In this document: in pieces, positions 1-11,634 of the stretch
Layout: every line of letters starts with the position of its first letter
Numbering within the stretch: the first letter of the stretch is position 1
DNA from: Erpobdella octoculata
Lineage: Eukaryota > Annelida > Clitellata > Hirudinida > Erpobdellidae
NCBI GenBank assembly: GCA_963978895.1
Contig: OZ022238.1
Location: 42,713,155-42,777,154, forward strand
Reading direction: 5' to 3'
DNA length: 64,000 bases
Notes under the pieces: model-generated
The model's database searches: none
What the model was told of the DNA's origin: nothing
Seen by the model: the letters and a program-made list of their open reading frames with translations, nothing else
Translations under genes and position numbers: made by a program

Positions 1-167
1 GGCAGTGGAGAAACTGAAACTGTTAGTATTAAAGAAAGTTTTGGTTCAAAATAGAACAAGCGATAGTTGCATACCTCCTTTCAATATTAATTTGTTTTCA
101 ATATTTTTTCACTTCTATTGTGAACATTTTGGTCAACACAACTTTGTTCGTGAATAATTTGTCACAG

Positions 168-1821
168 TTTGAAGCTGGAAGTCCTCCTGAAGTAAAGGAC
201 TCGGATGGATTGGTCCAGAGCAAGCGCAAGCAATTGGTACCAAATAAGACTGATGAAGGTTTGGTAATGGCTGCCGGTACAGCCAATGGAAGAAAAGATA
301 GTATCGTTGAGTCAAGTTGATGTAGCATTAGTGTTGAATTATAAGGATCAGGTTGGTGAAAGTATCACACAAAGTATAGTTTAGTTTATTTAAAAACTTT
401 GAAAATTATCTTTTCAATGTACATAGAAATATTGAAAAGACATTTGTTTAATTTAATCTTGTAGGTGTTCACTGTAGCTAGAATAACAGTTTTGTCAATC
501 GATCCGTTACATAGCTCCCACTTGCTGACCAAAACTGTGCTTTTTATAACAGTCAAGCTTGCAGCCTTGCCACTAGAGCATTATATTACATTGTCATCAA
601 AATTGATGGCTGCCAAATGACTTAAAATGCCTAACTATTAGTTAAACAATTTTTTCAGTTAAGAGCACAGTTTAACAAAGTCAAATAAGTTTAAATGGTA
701 GTTCAGCTATTTTTTCTAGTTTTTAATTGAAATGTTTCACTAAAAAATATAAGTTTTTTTTTCAGAATATTTAGGAAAGTCTAATTTTACTTTAAATTTT
801 CAATTTTTGGGTTGATAAAATGCTTGAAATTGTTGTAGTTTTTATTCAAATTGTTAGATTTTTGATATTTTATAAGAATGTTTGTTTTGTCTGAAAACAA
901 AAATTCACACTAATGAATCCTTTTTTCAATTTTGTTTTTTTTAGAGAAGGTGTGCTAACATTTTGTAAAAACAATGTTGAACAAAGTTTAACTCTTTGTG
1001 TGTAGTTTAGTTAGACCTTATTATTTTTAATTAACTGCACCTATTTCAATTTATTTAGTTACAAATTAGTAAAAATTTAACTATAATAGTTTGTGTTTAT
1101 CTCTGGCCATCAATATAAAGTTGAATCAAAATGGTCTGTTTTGAAGCAATAATACCAATAAAATGTTTAGCTTACAAAATATTATATTTCTAAATTAAAA
1201 AAATCTCAAACTTAAATTAAGACATGCAAATTTTTTTGTTTTCAAATTTTTATTTTAGCATATTACTATCTCTAATATTACCAATGTTACTTCTTTCAAG
1301 ATCTGTGATCTGATTATATCATGGATAGCAAACGTGAAAGAAAACAAATTAAGTTTCTCGGAATCGTTGTTAGAAGAAGAAGTTATGAAGTTGAAAGATC
1401 GAAAAGTAAGTTCCTCAAAAAAAGTTTTCGAAAAATAGATGGTGACCATTTGTCAATTTATTTCATGCAGGGCGAGAGTTCCCAACTTATTTTTGACGAG
1501 ATGGTAAAAGTCATAAAATCGTTTGGAGAGTTCGCGATTTTGTAAGTTTAAATTATTTTATGATATACACGTCTAGCGAAATTACAATGACCTAAGTAAA
1601 TTTGGTTTTATATACAGGGTGGGCCAAAAAAAGTGAGACGAATCCCTAATTTGTAATTGATTTTCGATCAATTCTACAAGTCCAATTGACTTGAAAATTT
1701 ACAAACACATGTATTTTCGCTAACAATGCAATATTGTAATACTTTATTTGGAAATATTTTGTCTAAATTTGAGATAATTATATTCGATTGTATGAAACCG
1801 TCTCACTTTTTCTGGCCCACC

Positions 1822-1913
<92 letters not shown>

Positions 1914-2420
1914 CTACTTATTCAGTTTGAACAAAATGTGTGAACCTGAGGAAAACGAAGAGATGGCTCTCAATTGTGTTGAATTAATTCTTGGCTTGCT
2001 CCTGAGCTGCCATAAGACAATAATGGAATTTGATCCATTTGACAAACATTGTTTGGGGCATCTGGAATCTCTTGAAGAATGTACTGGTTCTGTTCTTGAT
2101 GTTGCAAAAGCTTACTTGGAAAAGAAAAAAACAGTGAGTTTTCACACTCGCTTTCTATATAATTTTTACGAGTAAAACCAGGTTTTTTTCTTATAGCGAG
2201 GAAGATTTTTTTGTTTTATTACCCTTTTGATAAGCTCACGTATTTAACTTAAAATTTAAAAATAATTATACAATTATTTTATAATTAGCTCAAATCGTGG
2301 ATAATGGAAGGAGAATTGCAAAACATCTTTAGTGCAGCGATGGTTATCAACAGTCAGGAATACAAAGAGCAGGTCGAAAAGATCAACCAAAAAATAGAAG
2401 ACAAGCTCGGAAGCAATTGA
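168..2420 (+). CDS. Unrecognised spliced gene, copy 1
   Basis: I do not recognise the product. Exons inferred from splice sites and from alignment to the copy at 31597-33949 are 168-305, 1301-1405, 1471-1541, 1926-2133 and 2289-2420 (TGA). Acceptors read cacag, tcaag, tgcag, ttcag and attag. Donors are gttgag, gtaag, gtaag and gtgag. The phase-2 break at 1541/1926 is the same as in the other copies. An upstream exon may lie at about 5-27 (GETET..., donor gttagt), so the true start is outside the window or lost. Exon 1 ends with a motif like DEGLVMAAGTANGRK, which matches a repeated motif in copy 3. The predicted protein is charged and mostly helical, without an obvious membrane segment. The 1541-1926 intron holds a mariner-type MITE and an (AT)n array. 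The homolog of exon 4 of copy 3 was not found in 306-1300, so this copy may be non-functional. Confidence 0.55.
306..1300 (+). other. AT-rich intron or intergenic stretch
   Basis: This lies between two exons of gene copy 1. It is very AT-rich and I see no open frame, repeat family or RNA gene in it. It is the interval where one exon of the family would be expected and was not found. Confidence 0.4.
1615..1824. mobile_element. Mariner/Tc1-type MITE, copy 1
   Basis: The 210-bp element has terminal inverted repeats of about 26 bp that begin CAGGGTGGGCCA and end TGGCCCACCCTG. It is flanked on both sides by TA, the target duplication expected for Tc1/mariner transposition. It has no coding capacity and sits in an intron of gene copy 1. 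Confidence 0.8.
1825..1912. repeat. (AT)n microsatellite
   Basis: An uninterrupted AT dinucleotide array abuts the right end of the MITE, inside the intron before the exon at 1926. Confidence 0.95.
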
Positions 2421-2436
2421 TTACTAACCTTCTGTC

Positions 2437-2458
2437 TCTGTCTCTATCTCTCTATCTT

Positions 2459-2495
<37 letters not shown>

Positions 2496-2600
2496 AACTT
2501 CCATCTTTTTCTTCTTTTTTCTCTGTTTTTCTATTTCCTTCTCTCTTTTTTCTTAATTGCTTTTTGTTTAAGTTTTTCTTTTCTTTAATTTTTTTCAAAT
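2437..2600. repeat. Pyrimidine-rich (CT)n tract after gene copy 1
   Basis: A CT-rich, strongly strand-biased tract starts 16 bp after the stop codon. The duplicated gene at 21496 has an equivalent tract in the same place, so it belongs to the duplicated unit and may lie in the 3' UTR. Confidence 0.8.
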
Positions 2601-3044
2601 CTTAAACTTATAATTTTAAAATACTCTTGTGAACAATTCGTGTCAACATTTGTTCCGTGTTAATTATTTGATTTAATTGGCTCATAAAACTCGTGAATTT
2701 TGAGTTTTTTTTCTTTTTCTACTAGAGTTTGATCAGCGTCCAGCGCGTTTTTTTTTATAAAATCTAGACTACGTAATTATAAAAAAAATAAAAAAAATTA
2801 AAAAATTAGTTGGGATTGAAATGGTTATGATATACTTGTTTTTAGTAAAAGAATAATAATTAATATTACTTGATTCTACAATTGAACTACTAACTTCATA
2901 ATTTTTTGCATATGCACTTTTAGGTCAACATTGAAAAAAATTAAACTACCAGGCCATCCCCAAACACAACAAATTCTATACAGAATGTTTTTAAGGTAAA
3001 TGGAACAATTTTAGAAAGCTTAAGGTTTTTTTTGTAATAGTTTA
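2601..3044. other. Unassigned AT-rich interval
   Basis: The flank after the CT tract resembles the flank of gene copy 2 (both contain tactagagtttgat). Beyond about 2760 I see no feature I can support. Confidence 0.4.
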
Positions 3045-3225
3045 TAGTCCTTTACACCAGGTGTTTTAAGACTGAAATGGCTGTATGTTGGAAGCACCTA
3101 AGTACTTCCTTACTTCCTGTCGTGGATCATAATTTGATCTTTTTAACTTTCCCTTCCTCTTTTCTCCAGACTTGAGACTGGCTTGCAAAATCAAGGCGGA
3201 GTTGAGAGTTTTAGGTAAACATTGA
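3045..3225 (-). repeat. Interspersed repeat D
   Basis: The reverse complement matches 27816-27975, with shared features including cttcctgtcgtggatcataa and the phrase around gactataaacta. A shorter piece is at 41112-41160. No coding frame is seen. At the 27.8-kb locus it sits inside a mariner-type MITE, so it is probably a short mobile sequence itself. Confidence 0.6.
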
Positions 3226-3245
3226 AAACAAATATTTAAGGGCCA

Positions 3246-3447
<202 letters not shown>

Positions 3448-3825
3448 CTAGCTGGGTAACCCGGCACTGCCCGGGCATCTTTGCATCTATTGAAACATTT
3501 ATGCAGATACTTTTGATTTTTAATTAAAAGAAATACAACAAACACATACACTCATTTTATTGCAAAGCTTTCTGATACACAATGTTTTTTGTTTTTCCAT
3601 ACGGTGCATATATGTACAAATTGTTCGGGCTTCCAACACGGGAACATGCCACATACAGCTGACCATGTGAGAAGCAAGGGGTTTCCAAGTTAATGCCAGC
3701 CACTTTCAACGACTGGCCTTGAGCTTTGTTGATGGACAAGGCAAAGGCCAGACGCGCAGGAAACTGTAAACGCTTGAAAGTGAATGGCAAATCACTCGGA
3801 ATGAGCCGTATTCTGGGAATGAAAA
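3448..3825 (-). mobile_element. Helitron 3' end with helicase remnant
   Basis: On the minus strand the element ends with the hairpin CCCGG-GCAGTG-CCGGG followed by CTAG and a T, the canonical Helitron 3' terminus. About 105 bp upstream of that end, 3557-3822 (-) encodes the last part of a PIF1-type Rep/helicase. Motif V (ALSINKAQGQSL) and motif VI (GQLYVACSRVG) are visible. The frame closes upstream of about 3825, so only the C-terminus survives. The Helitron helicase normally drives rolling-circle transposition. Confidence 0.85.
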
Positions 3826-4640
3826 CATTTTATTAGTAAAAGATATGAACAATAAATGTATTTATTAATTCTGGATCTCCTCTCTGAAAAGATAATCTTA
3901 TAACGTAATCATGTGCAATGCAACGAATGAAATAAAAACGTAAAGAAATTTACATTAATAGTTATACTATTATACTTAAAATACATTAATAGTTATACTA
4001 ATTAGTAGTTATATTTATATATATATACTATATACTCACTCACAATAAATTTTTCAATTATTTTTTTTAAGTCTGTAAAGCACAAAATAATATCTGTTAG
4101 ACTAAAAGTAGCACAAAATGATATCTGTTAGAGGTTAGACGGTCTAGTCAAACCGTTAGACTGGTAGAGCGATAACGATAACCTGACACACAACGACCGA
4201 AACAATTTACAATTTAATATATACACAACAATAATAATAAGAAAATTAAATAATATAAGAATAGTAGCCTAAGTTTTTAAATTACTTTGATTTCGAGAAA
4301 CCGAGACAATAAACAGCGAATGTAAACAAAACATAGCTCTGATACAATAGCGAAAATATTTAAAAAAATTAATTTTCTAAAACATTCAAAAACATTTGAA
4401 CGATATACAGTAATTAAAAAAAATAAAGAAAATAATAGTACTTTTGATATAAGTAAAATAATACTCACTTTTGATTTTGAGAAACCGCGACAACCATCAA
4501 CGGCGGAACAGAAGGCGACGGAAACCCTCAGTTTGTTAAGCCGCGATATAATTGCATAGACGAAAATATTTCTAAAAATTAATTTTCTAAAAACTTTCAA
4601 AACAATTTTTTTAAATGAAAAAAACATTATTTAGGTGGCA
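3826..4640. other. Unassigned AT-rich interval
   Basis: It may contain decayed Helitron sequence. There are internal local repeats: ttaatagttatact twice at 3955-3998, and a phrase containing gcacaaaat with atatctgttag twice at 4080-4135. A segment with ttctaaaa and aaaatatttaaaaaaattaa recurs at 4340-4400 and 4565-4615. No gene is seen. Confidence 0.4.
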
Positions 4641-4746
4641 AATGTTTATTATGTAAAATTTCGTGCAAATCCTTTCATTGGTTTTGGCGTTATTAAAGAA
4701 CGGACGTTCCCTTTTATATATATATATATATAGATATATGTATATT

Positions 4747-5057
4747 CATTTAAACATGCTCTGTTGAAATATACACGCCATTTAGAAGACACGGTTTTGT
4801 CAATTAAACGCTTAAAATATTTTAAGTGAGAGAAAACACTTTTACTAAATCTAAAATCAAACGTTTTATTAGCAACCAACTTGCAAGTTTCAGCCATTGC
4901 GGCCATCGTCAGGGTTGTTTTGATTGTCTTAATGTAACTAAAAGTTAATACATACAGTACATAATAATAATTAAAATCGGGACGATGAAAGTTAAATTAA
5001 GCAGAAAATAATTAATAAAATAATAATAAAAATAAAATAATAATAATAAAATCAAAG
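4747..5057 (-). mobile_element. Penelope-like terminal segment, reverse arm
   Basis: On the minus strand it contains a hammerhead (4873-4917) whose core leads into an ATG at 4906. The ORF starts MAAMAETCKLVANK and ends ...VYFNRACLNE just before an (AT)n-rich stretch at 4746. It is a near-perfect inverted copy of 5256-5569, with a spacer of about 200 bp. The short motif FNRACLxE followed by hLVPKY recurs in all copies and resembles the N-terminal part of Penelope-like proteins. Only the terminal part of the element is present; no reverse transcriptase is seen. Confidence 0.7.
4873..4917 (-). ncRNA. Hammerhead ribozyme (Penelope-like), reverse arm
   Basis: On the minus strand, stem I is CAACC with GGTTG. 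The core is CTGACGA, one extra T, stem II GGCC/GGCT, GAAA, stem III ACTT/AAGT with a 2-nt loop, and cleavage triplet GTT. It is identical to the hammerhead at 5395-5439. Confidence 0.75.
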
Positions 5058-5255
5058 GGGATATCTGGTCCGTTGAGCTTGTCTCACTTAACTGATAACA
5101 TTAATATTACAATTAGACGGAGGAGATGATATTGTTTTGATATGATATATAAGCCTCTTTGTCTGTTTCACATTTCTTAAAACTTTTGATGAATTTTATA
5201 AATTTAAATTATTATCTCTCGATTTAAATTAATATAATTTTTAAATTATTTTTAT
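5058..5255. other. Spacer of head-to-head Penelope-like pair
   Basis: About 200 bp separate the two inverted arms. The interval is AT-rich and no open frame is seen. Confidence 0.6.
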
Positions 5256-5569
5256 TTTGATTTTATTATTATTATTTGATTTTTATTATTATTTTATTAA
5301 TTATTTTCTGCTTAATTTAACGTTCATCGTCCCGATTTTAATTATTATTATGTACTGTATGTATTAACTTTTAGTTACATTAAGACAATCAAAACAACCC
5401 TGACGATGGCCGCAATGGCTGAAACTTGCAAGTTGGTTGCTAATAAAACGTTTGATTTTAGATTTAGTAAAAGTGTTTTCTCTCACTTAAAATATTTTAA
5501 GCGTTTAATTGACAAAACCGTGTCTTCTAAATGGCGTGTATATTTCAACAGAGCATGTTTAAATGAACA
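5256..5569 (+). mobile_element. Penelope-like terminal segment, forward arm
   Basis: This matches the reverse arm 4747-5057. The ORF from 5406 reads MAAMAETCKLVANK and continues past the arm into FNRACLNEHLVPKYCKKK before AT-rich sequence at about 5595. The ATG lies in the hammerhead core. Hammerheads are known in Penelope-like elements; assigning this repeat to that class rests on the ribozyme, the N-terminal motif and the GIY-YIG-like end seen at 26.8 kb. Confidence 0.7.
5395..5439 (+). ncRNA. Hammerhead ribozyme (Penelope-like), forward arm
   Basis: Stem I pairs 5395-5399 (CAACC) with 5435-5439 (GGTTG). The core CTGACGA is 5400-5406 and T5407 is extra. Stem II pairs 5408-5411 with 5417-5420 (one G-T pair), and GAAA is 5421-5424. 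Stem III pairs 5424-5427 with 5430-5433. Predicted cleavage follows T5434. All conserved hammerhead core positions are present. Confidence 0.75.
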
Positions 5570-5611
5570 TTTAGTGCCGAAATACTGTAAAAAAAAATAT
5601 ATGTATATATG

Positions 5612-5755
5612 TATATATGTCCTTTATGCATTGCTACACCATTCATCCGATCGTAATGAAATTTTCACACAACCTTGAGAGTCAAGGGGAATCAAATATA
5701 GAGAAAAAAAATTTGAAATCCGTCACAAAATTTTTTATAAATATCCTTGGAAAGA
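5612..5755 (+). mobile_element. Helitron family A, 5' fragment
   Basis: It contains the family A 5' body: gtcctttatgcattgctaca, then ccttgagagtcaagggg and gaaatccgtcacaaaat. The same body occurs at 19259-19370, 30270-30390 (-) and 41235-41370 (-). The 3' part is missing. Confidence 0.65.
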
Positions 5756-5856
5756 TTTTTCTAAGATTTTTAATTTTTTAAATATTCGCCAGGTTTTTAA
5801 TTTTTAAAATATTCACCAGGTTTTACCTAGCCTTTCACTTTTCTTTATAAATTTTA

Positions 5857-6130
5857 CTAGTGGAGATACCCGGCGTTGCCCGGGTTTTTTAGAGGTTTTT
5901 CTAATGTTTGTCTCTTTCTCTCCCGTTTCCTTTCCCACTTGCTTTCCCACTCCTGCTCGCTTTCCCGTTTTCGGTCGTTTTCCCGTTCCCGGTCGCTTTC
6001 CCGCTCCCGGTCGTTTTCCCGCTCCCGGTCGTTTTCCCGCTCCCGGTCGCTGTCCCGTTCCCGCTCACGCTTGCTCTCCCGTTCCCGCTCACGCTTGCTT
6101 TTCCGTTCCCGCTCGCTGTCCGTTCCGAAG
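5857..6130 (-). mobile_element. Helitron family A, 3' fragment
   Basis: On the minus strand the hairpin CCCGG-GCAACG-CCGGG is followed by tatctcca and CTAG. The body is a run of degenerate cccgctcccggtcgctttc units. The 5' part is absent. Ser/Arg-rich and Gly/Asn/Lys-rich open frames over it are by-products of the repeat. Confidence 0.8.
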
Positions 6131-6204
6131 TTTGCTACATTTTTTGTCGAGTGGTTTACTTCAATGGTGCAGAAGTGTAGAACATGTATGTATGAAAAGA
6201 GGAA

Positions 6205-7047
6205 GTGAGGACTGAGATATCTTCTTTTGTAATTTCTGAGGAAACAGAAATAAATTCAGATTTTTTTAAATGTTCATTTTGTAAGCAAGAAACATCTGAA
6301 CACACTGCTGAAGTTGTAAGAGCCTTGCCCACTGTATTTAAAAAACTGGAAGTTACCGGTTGTTGTGATTTGGTAAATTATATTAATGTGCACTACAACA
6401 AACATGTAATTAAATTGCATTTGTCGTGCCGCATGGCTCTGCAAAGAAGCAATGCTACGGATGATGAGGTGTGCAGAGCTGGTTCTAGCCTGTTGGTCAG
6501 TCTGTATGGCGGGAAAGTAGGAGAAAGATTGGCTGATTTACGGTACGAGTCATATTTCAAATTGGCTCTCTGTCGTTGATTTCAACCAGAAAGGCTGCCA
6601 CTATCAGAATGTGCTGCTCACCTGCATGTCCGACGCTTTCATTTGCATGCTGTGATTTGGGGGACTCTGGGCAAAGTAGTCTTGAAGGCAACCGATTGGG
6701 GCTGGGAATCAGTTGAAAGCTGCTTAAACCCCATGAAATTAGTGGGTGACATTGCACCTCAGTTAATCCTGAAGTTTGTTCGATGCAATTGTAATGGAAA
6801 CTGCTCATCCAAGTTGTGTTCATGTCTGCAAAACAATATGCACTGTATTTCTGCGTGCGGAAATTGTCATGGAACGGATTGCTCAAATGGCTGTGTAACA
6901 GCAGATGAAACAAATAATATAAGCAGTGACAGTGAAGAAAAATTTTGTGGCACAGAACATGTGGTTGAGAGCAATGATCCACAATTTTTTTTGAAGACAT
7001 TGATTTCTTCTATGAGGAAGAAATTTAATGTTTCTTGCTGCTTTTGA
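6205..7047 (+). pseudogene. CXC-domain (Tesmin/TSO1-like) ORF with one stop
   Basis: 6205-6576 and 6580-7047 are in the same frame, separated only by TGA at 6577-6579. The first part has a CxxC pair near its start (FKCSFCKQE). It ends in a block like RYESYFKLALCR, which is followed after the stop by PERLPLSECAAHLHVRRFHLH and a WGW motif. Then comes a cysteine-rich CXC domain (CNCNGNCSSKLCSCL ... CGNCHGTDCSNG) of the Tesmin/TSO1 type, a DNA-binding fold. The tail is acidic. Proteins with this combination are common, multi-copy and often transposon-associated in invertebrates. No transposase is seen next to it. The single stop suggests recent inactivation or a sequencing error. Confidence 0.6.
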
Positions 7048-9400
7048 ACTTAAACAGCAATTTTAGTTTTTGACGTTTTGATTGTAGTTATTTGATATTC
7101 TAGTCTGATTTTCACTATTTTTACATGATCTAACTGAAAGCATTTATCAGTTGTGGTTATAGTATCATTCAAACTGAAGATCTGAATGTTTGATAACAGC
7201 TTCATTTATGCTGGCTTAATTTTGGTTTTTGAAATTTTGAGGGCAAACGAACTGGTCAATTAGTCTTAAATGAAGATACGAACAGTTGCAGTTAAACCGG
7301 ACTTGGAATTTAATTAAACATACCACCACCTAACAGTTGCGGTTAAACCGGACTGGAGGGTAAACTAACGAGTCATTTGTGTGTATGTGTTTTATATTTT
7401 ATGTATGTGTTTTAATTTTTTTTAAAGCTAGATGTGTGCACATGTTAAATTTATGATTTTCTTAATGTGTTTCCAAATATTCCAGCAAACCTAGAGGTGT
7501 GTGTATATTTAGATGTAAATATGTACATGTGCTAATACGTTTCTTGTTTGTATGTTGTTTGTATATTAGATGGTGAGTACAAATCAGCCTTCACGTGGCA
7601 CTCCCTGTGATTAACCAGGCATTAGGCAATAAATTGGGCAACCAGGTGAAACCAATGACTCAAAATATCAATATTTTCTAATTTATAAAAATGATTATTC
7701 ACAATATGCTGGATGTTTACAATCAAGAATCTAAGAATAATGTCTTGCAATTTCCAGGGCAGGAAATAAAAATTGTTATTTTTAGTGTTTCTGTTGTTTT
7801 TCTGTTTGTTTTTTGTATTATATGTTGAAATTGGAAATTATTTATAGATGCATGTGAATAAACATATTCTAGAACTAGTTTGTATTTGATTGTTGTTCAT
7901 AGGTTCAATTTTGGCAGTAATGACTTTTGAAAACCATAAAAAGCCATTTTCCAAAATGGCTGATATCGCAAAATTCATAATCAAGATCAAATTATACCAG
8001 TGGATCTATGTACTACTGGACTAGCTTTAAAAGGCCCTCATTATCAATGTCATCCAGCCCATGGGGAGAAGGGTCTATAAATTTCTGTGGTTTTTCAACT
8101 TTTGTTCAAATATTTTATTAAAAAAATTTTTTTTGAAAATTATTTAAGTAACACTGCTTTAAGACTATTAAAGTCAATTTGTAACATTGTTATAAATAAT
8201 TGTTTTGGAAAGATATTTTCGAATTGTCGGCCATCTTGTTATTTTGTTATCCTACACTCCCCCGCATTGTTATACAGTTATAGAATTCCGTTCTTCATAT
8301 TCTCCTAATTCATACCTTTCCAACGATATATAATAAGTGCTTGCTAGGATTTTTTCACGGTTAAATTTATTTCTTGCTGACTAATAGAGCTCAATCTCTT
8401 CCGAACTTACGATACGCTCTGCTATCTGTGCTTTATAATATAAACTTTATATAATTTATTTTTAGCAAATTATCTTTTAAATCCAGATAACTTTGGTTTT
8501 CAGGACTAATCAATATATTGCAGGTAGAATTTCTTCTATTTAGTCTATTTAGATTAGAGATATTTTGCGCTTCACAAAAAGAGTCCAGACTTAACAAATT
8601 AAAATTAAATCAAAGTAGAAATTCATTGTCAAAGCTTTGGTAATTTGTTTTGTGTTTTTAAAATCATGATTTACTGTGTATCTTTCAATTTGTTTCGTTT
8701 GTTGCATTGCACGTGATTAATTATGTTATATTATTATAAGATTATGCTCTATTATTTTGTGTTTTACAAAGAGGAGTTGCAGATTGGAAAAATAAATTTA
8801 ATTTCATTGTTCATATTTATCGTTCAAGGCTTCTGACTTCAATTGTTCCTTATCTAATATTGTTCATCATGGTTTCCTAAACTGACGAGCTTGCTATCAG
8901 CCTATCGGTAAATGAGAATTTTTTTTGGGCAGTTAAGTGTTTTTTTATGTGTTGGCATTACAACCATTATTATTGACGAGTTAATGAATTAATTTATCGG
9001 TCTTATTTTCTTTTTTACTTTTCAGAGGAAATTAGAAAATTACATTTTAAAGAAAATCTTACATGCAACACCAATTTATTGTAAAAGTTTCACTGATATA
9101 TGAGGTGCATGAAATTTGAAAGAAATGAAAGCAAGCTCAGTATTTTTGTGTTTCAACAAAATCATGAACAAAGTTCTCAAGCCAGCCTATCAATCTGCTG
9201 CTGTTTTGTTCAATTTATAATTGCATCATTTGCTAAATAAAAGTGTTACTCTTCCATTGTTCCAAATTGATGATCTCCGAAAATGTCACATGTAGCGTTA
9301 TATGCTTTCTGTAGACATGACACTTAAAAACTAAGAACAACTCAAAAAGTAAGATAAGCGATTTTTCGAAAAACAAGACAAGGCAGAGCAAGTTAGAACA
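7048..9400. other. Long unassigned interval
   Basis: No gene or mobile element can be supported in about 2.3 kb. Two tandem copies of a 47-bp unit containing gttaaaccggact are at about 7285-7352. Short TG-rich stretches occur at 7378-7580. The ORFs here are short and without recognisable content. Confidence 0.5.
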
Positions 9401-9433
9401 CATACAGCGCTTGCAAAGCCAACATCTATACTT

Positions 9434-11166
9434 TTGACCAGCACGTTATTGATGGATGAATTCCAACCAGTCACGGCTGATGAGATAATAAAATTGATAA
9501 TGGCTGCTCCGAAAAAATATTGTTCACTGGATCCATCTGCACTCGATCTTTACAAGAAGGATATTTTCTTGCTAGTCAGAAGTCAGCACTTGTCACTCCA
9601 CTTATTAAAAAAGACGGACTTGATCCTGCTGACATGAAGAGCTATCGACCAGTCTCTAACCTGACCTTTATGTCAAAACTGGTAGAGCGGATTGTTGCTA
9701 AACGATTGAATGTACATCTAGGTCTTTCTGGCAGTCTCCCATCAAACCAATCTGTGTATCGCCGGTTTTACTCTACAGAATCTGCACTACTCAAAGTGGT
9801 CAATGATCTGGCAGTTGCTACTGATAGTGGTCAGGTGTCGCTACTGAGTCTCTTAGATCTGAGTGCCGCATTTGATACTGTTGACCATGGTATTCTTATT
9901 GAGAGACTTGAAAAACTCATGGCATCTGTGGAGTTGTCTTAAAATGGATCATTTCATATTTAACTAACCACACGCAACGGGTTAGTGTGGGTGGGAACTT
10001 GTCATTGTCCGTGTTACTTAGTAGTGGAGTACCCCAGGGATCAGTCTTAGGCCCACTACTGTTTCTATTGTACACCACTGATTTACTTGAAATTATTCAT
10101 CGTTCTGGACTCGAGGGACACTGCTATGCCGACGACACCCAAACATATGTTCATTGCTCTGTTGATGATGCGGAAAATGTTCACCTTCGCTTATTGCCCT
10201 GCATAGAGAACATTGAACAGTGGATGGCTTCTAATCGTCTAACAACTGAATAGCGATAAGACTGAATTAATCTGGATAGGTGCAAGATCAAAGTTGCAAC
10301 AGATTAAAGCAAAAGCTTTTTTGGTTGCTGGGGCTTTGGTCGCCCCCACAGAAGTTGTTCGAAACCTATGTGTTTATGTCGATTCTGAGCTTTCCATAAA
10401 AGATCATATATCTAAACTGTCAAAAACATGTTTTTTCTAACTACGACAACTTAGAACCATACGAAGGTCTCTGACAAGTGAAGCAACACGTCTCCTGTTG
10501 CATTCGTTTGTTGTCAGTAGACTTGACTACTGCAGCTCTCTATTTACAGGCCTATCTCTTAGTGCTGTTGGAAAGATTCAACGTATTCAAAATGCAGCTG
10601 CTCGTCTTTTTGGTAGACTAAAGAAACATGATCATGTGACTGCAATAATGAAAACTGAACTCCGGTGGCTGCGTATCTCTGAGCGAATTACTTTCAAAAT
10701 TGGGACTTTAGTCTACAAGGCGATCCATGGTGAAGCCCCCTCATATTTGCAAGAGCTGTATGTTACTGTGTCCGATAACAATTCTTAATTATCTCGTCAC
10801 AGATCAGCTAGTCGTGGTGATCTAGTTGTTCCCATTACTCGAACAAAAACTTACGGCAGTCGAGCCTTCAGTATATCTGGACCGGCAACATGGAACATGT
10901 TGCCTGCCAGCATCCGAGAAGCCACTACATTGAGTTTATTCAAGGCCGAGCTAAAGAAATTTCTATTTGCGAAATCCTATCCAAATTGATGATCAGAGAG
11001 AAATTATTTCATTTTTCCTGACATGCTGATTTTTGTGTTCTATATTATTTTTTTTGCTTTATTTTTAATGTTTTGTTTTGTTGTTTTTATTGTAAACGGA
11101 GCCCTGAGGTGTTACACAAAAGGGCGCTTGAAATGCAAATAAACTTAAACTTAAACTTAAACTTAT
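9434..11166 (+). mobile_element. CR1/L2-like non-LTR retrotransposon, 5'-truncated
   Basis: A decayed reverse transcriptase runs 9434-10989 across several frames. RT segments are visible in order: EFQPVTADEIIKLI, SYRPVSNLTFMSKLVERIVAKR, LDLSAAFDTVDHG, GVPQGSVLGPLLF and the catalytic box YADDTQ. The C-terminal region has LDYCSSLFTGL...IQRIQNAAAR and YGSRAFSISGPATWNMLP. The 3' end is a run of aacttaa units (11139-11166) after an AATAAA-like signal, typical of this group. The endonuclease and 5' end are missing. At least three frameshifts and stops show it is dead. Confidence 0.85.
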
Positions 11167-11634
11167 ATATAAAAAAATAAAAATGTAGTATAATATAGCA
11201 TATATAAAAATATTGATATGGTCATAATTGTGCTTATAGAAGATAAACTGTCTAAAATTACATATATGAATATGCTATTTTTTTCTTCTTAAATTTATAT
11301 TACAACTATAAAGTAGAATAGGCAATTCAATGGGTTTGTCATCTCCAAGCGGAAATTCCCCTTAGTCCCCTTTAGGAATTCCACTGAGGTCACTGGTGAC
11401 GCCCTGGTCGCCATCAGTCACACAAAAACAGAAAGCAGTTGATCAACAAGTTTATGTTACACAGCACAAATTAATCCTCGTCCGATAATGTTTGATCCAA
11501 GGTCTTGTCAGTACTTTGTGTGCCATCAGTCCCATGTAGACCCTAGATGAGAGTCAGTCGTCGAAAAAAAATCAGGAAGGCATCGTGTTGCGAATTTATT
11601 ATGTTCTTCTTTTGAGGTTCTACCGAATGTATCA

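Noticed and set aside
1321..1545. 74-aa ORF MDSKRERKQ... over gene copy 1
   Set aside because: Splice sites at 1300 and 1406 and alignment with exon 5 of copy 3 (SWIANVKEN against FWINETEKK) show that the coding frame here is a different one.
5876..6208. Ser/Arg-rich (RSRSLSRS) and Gly-Asn-Gly-Lys ORFs at this and similar loci
   Set aside because: They arise from the cccgctcccggtcg repeat of Helitron family A. All frames stay open, and the runs follow the repeat unit, not a protein.
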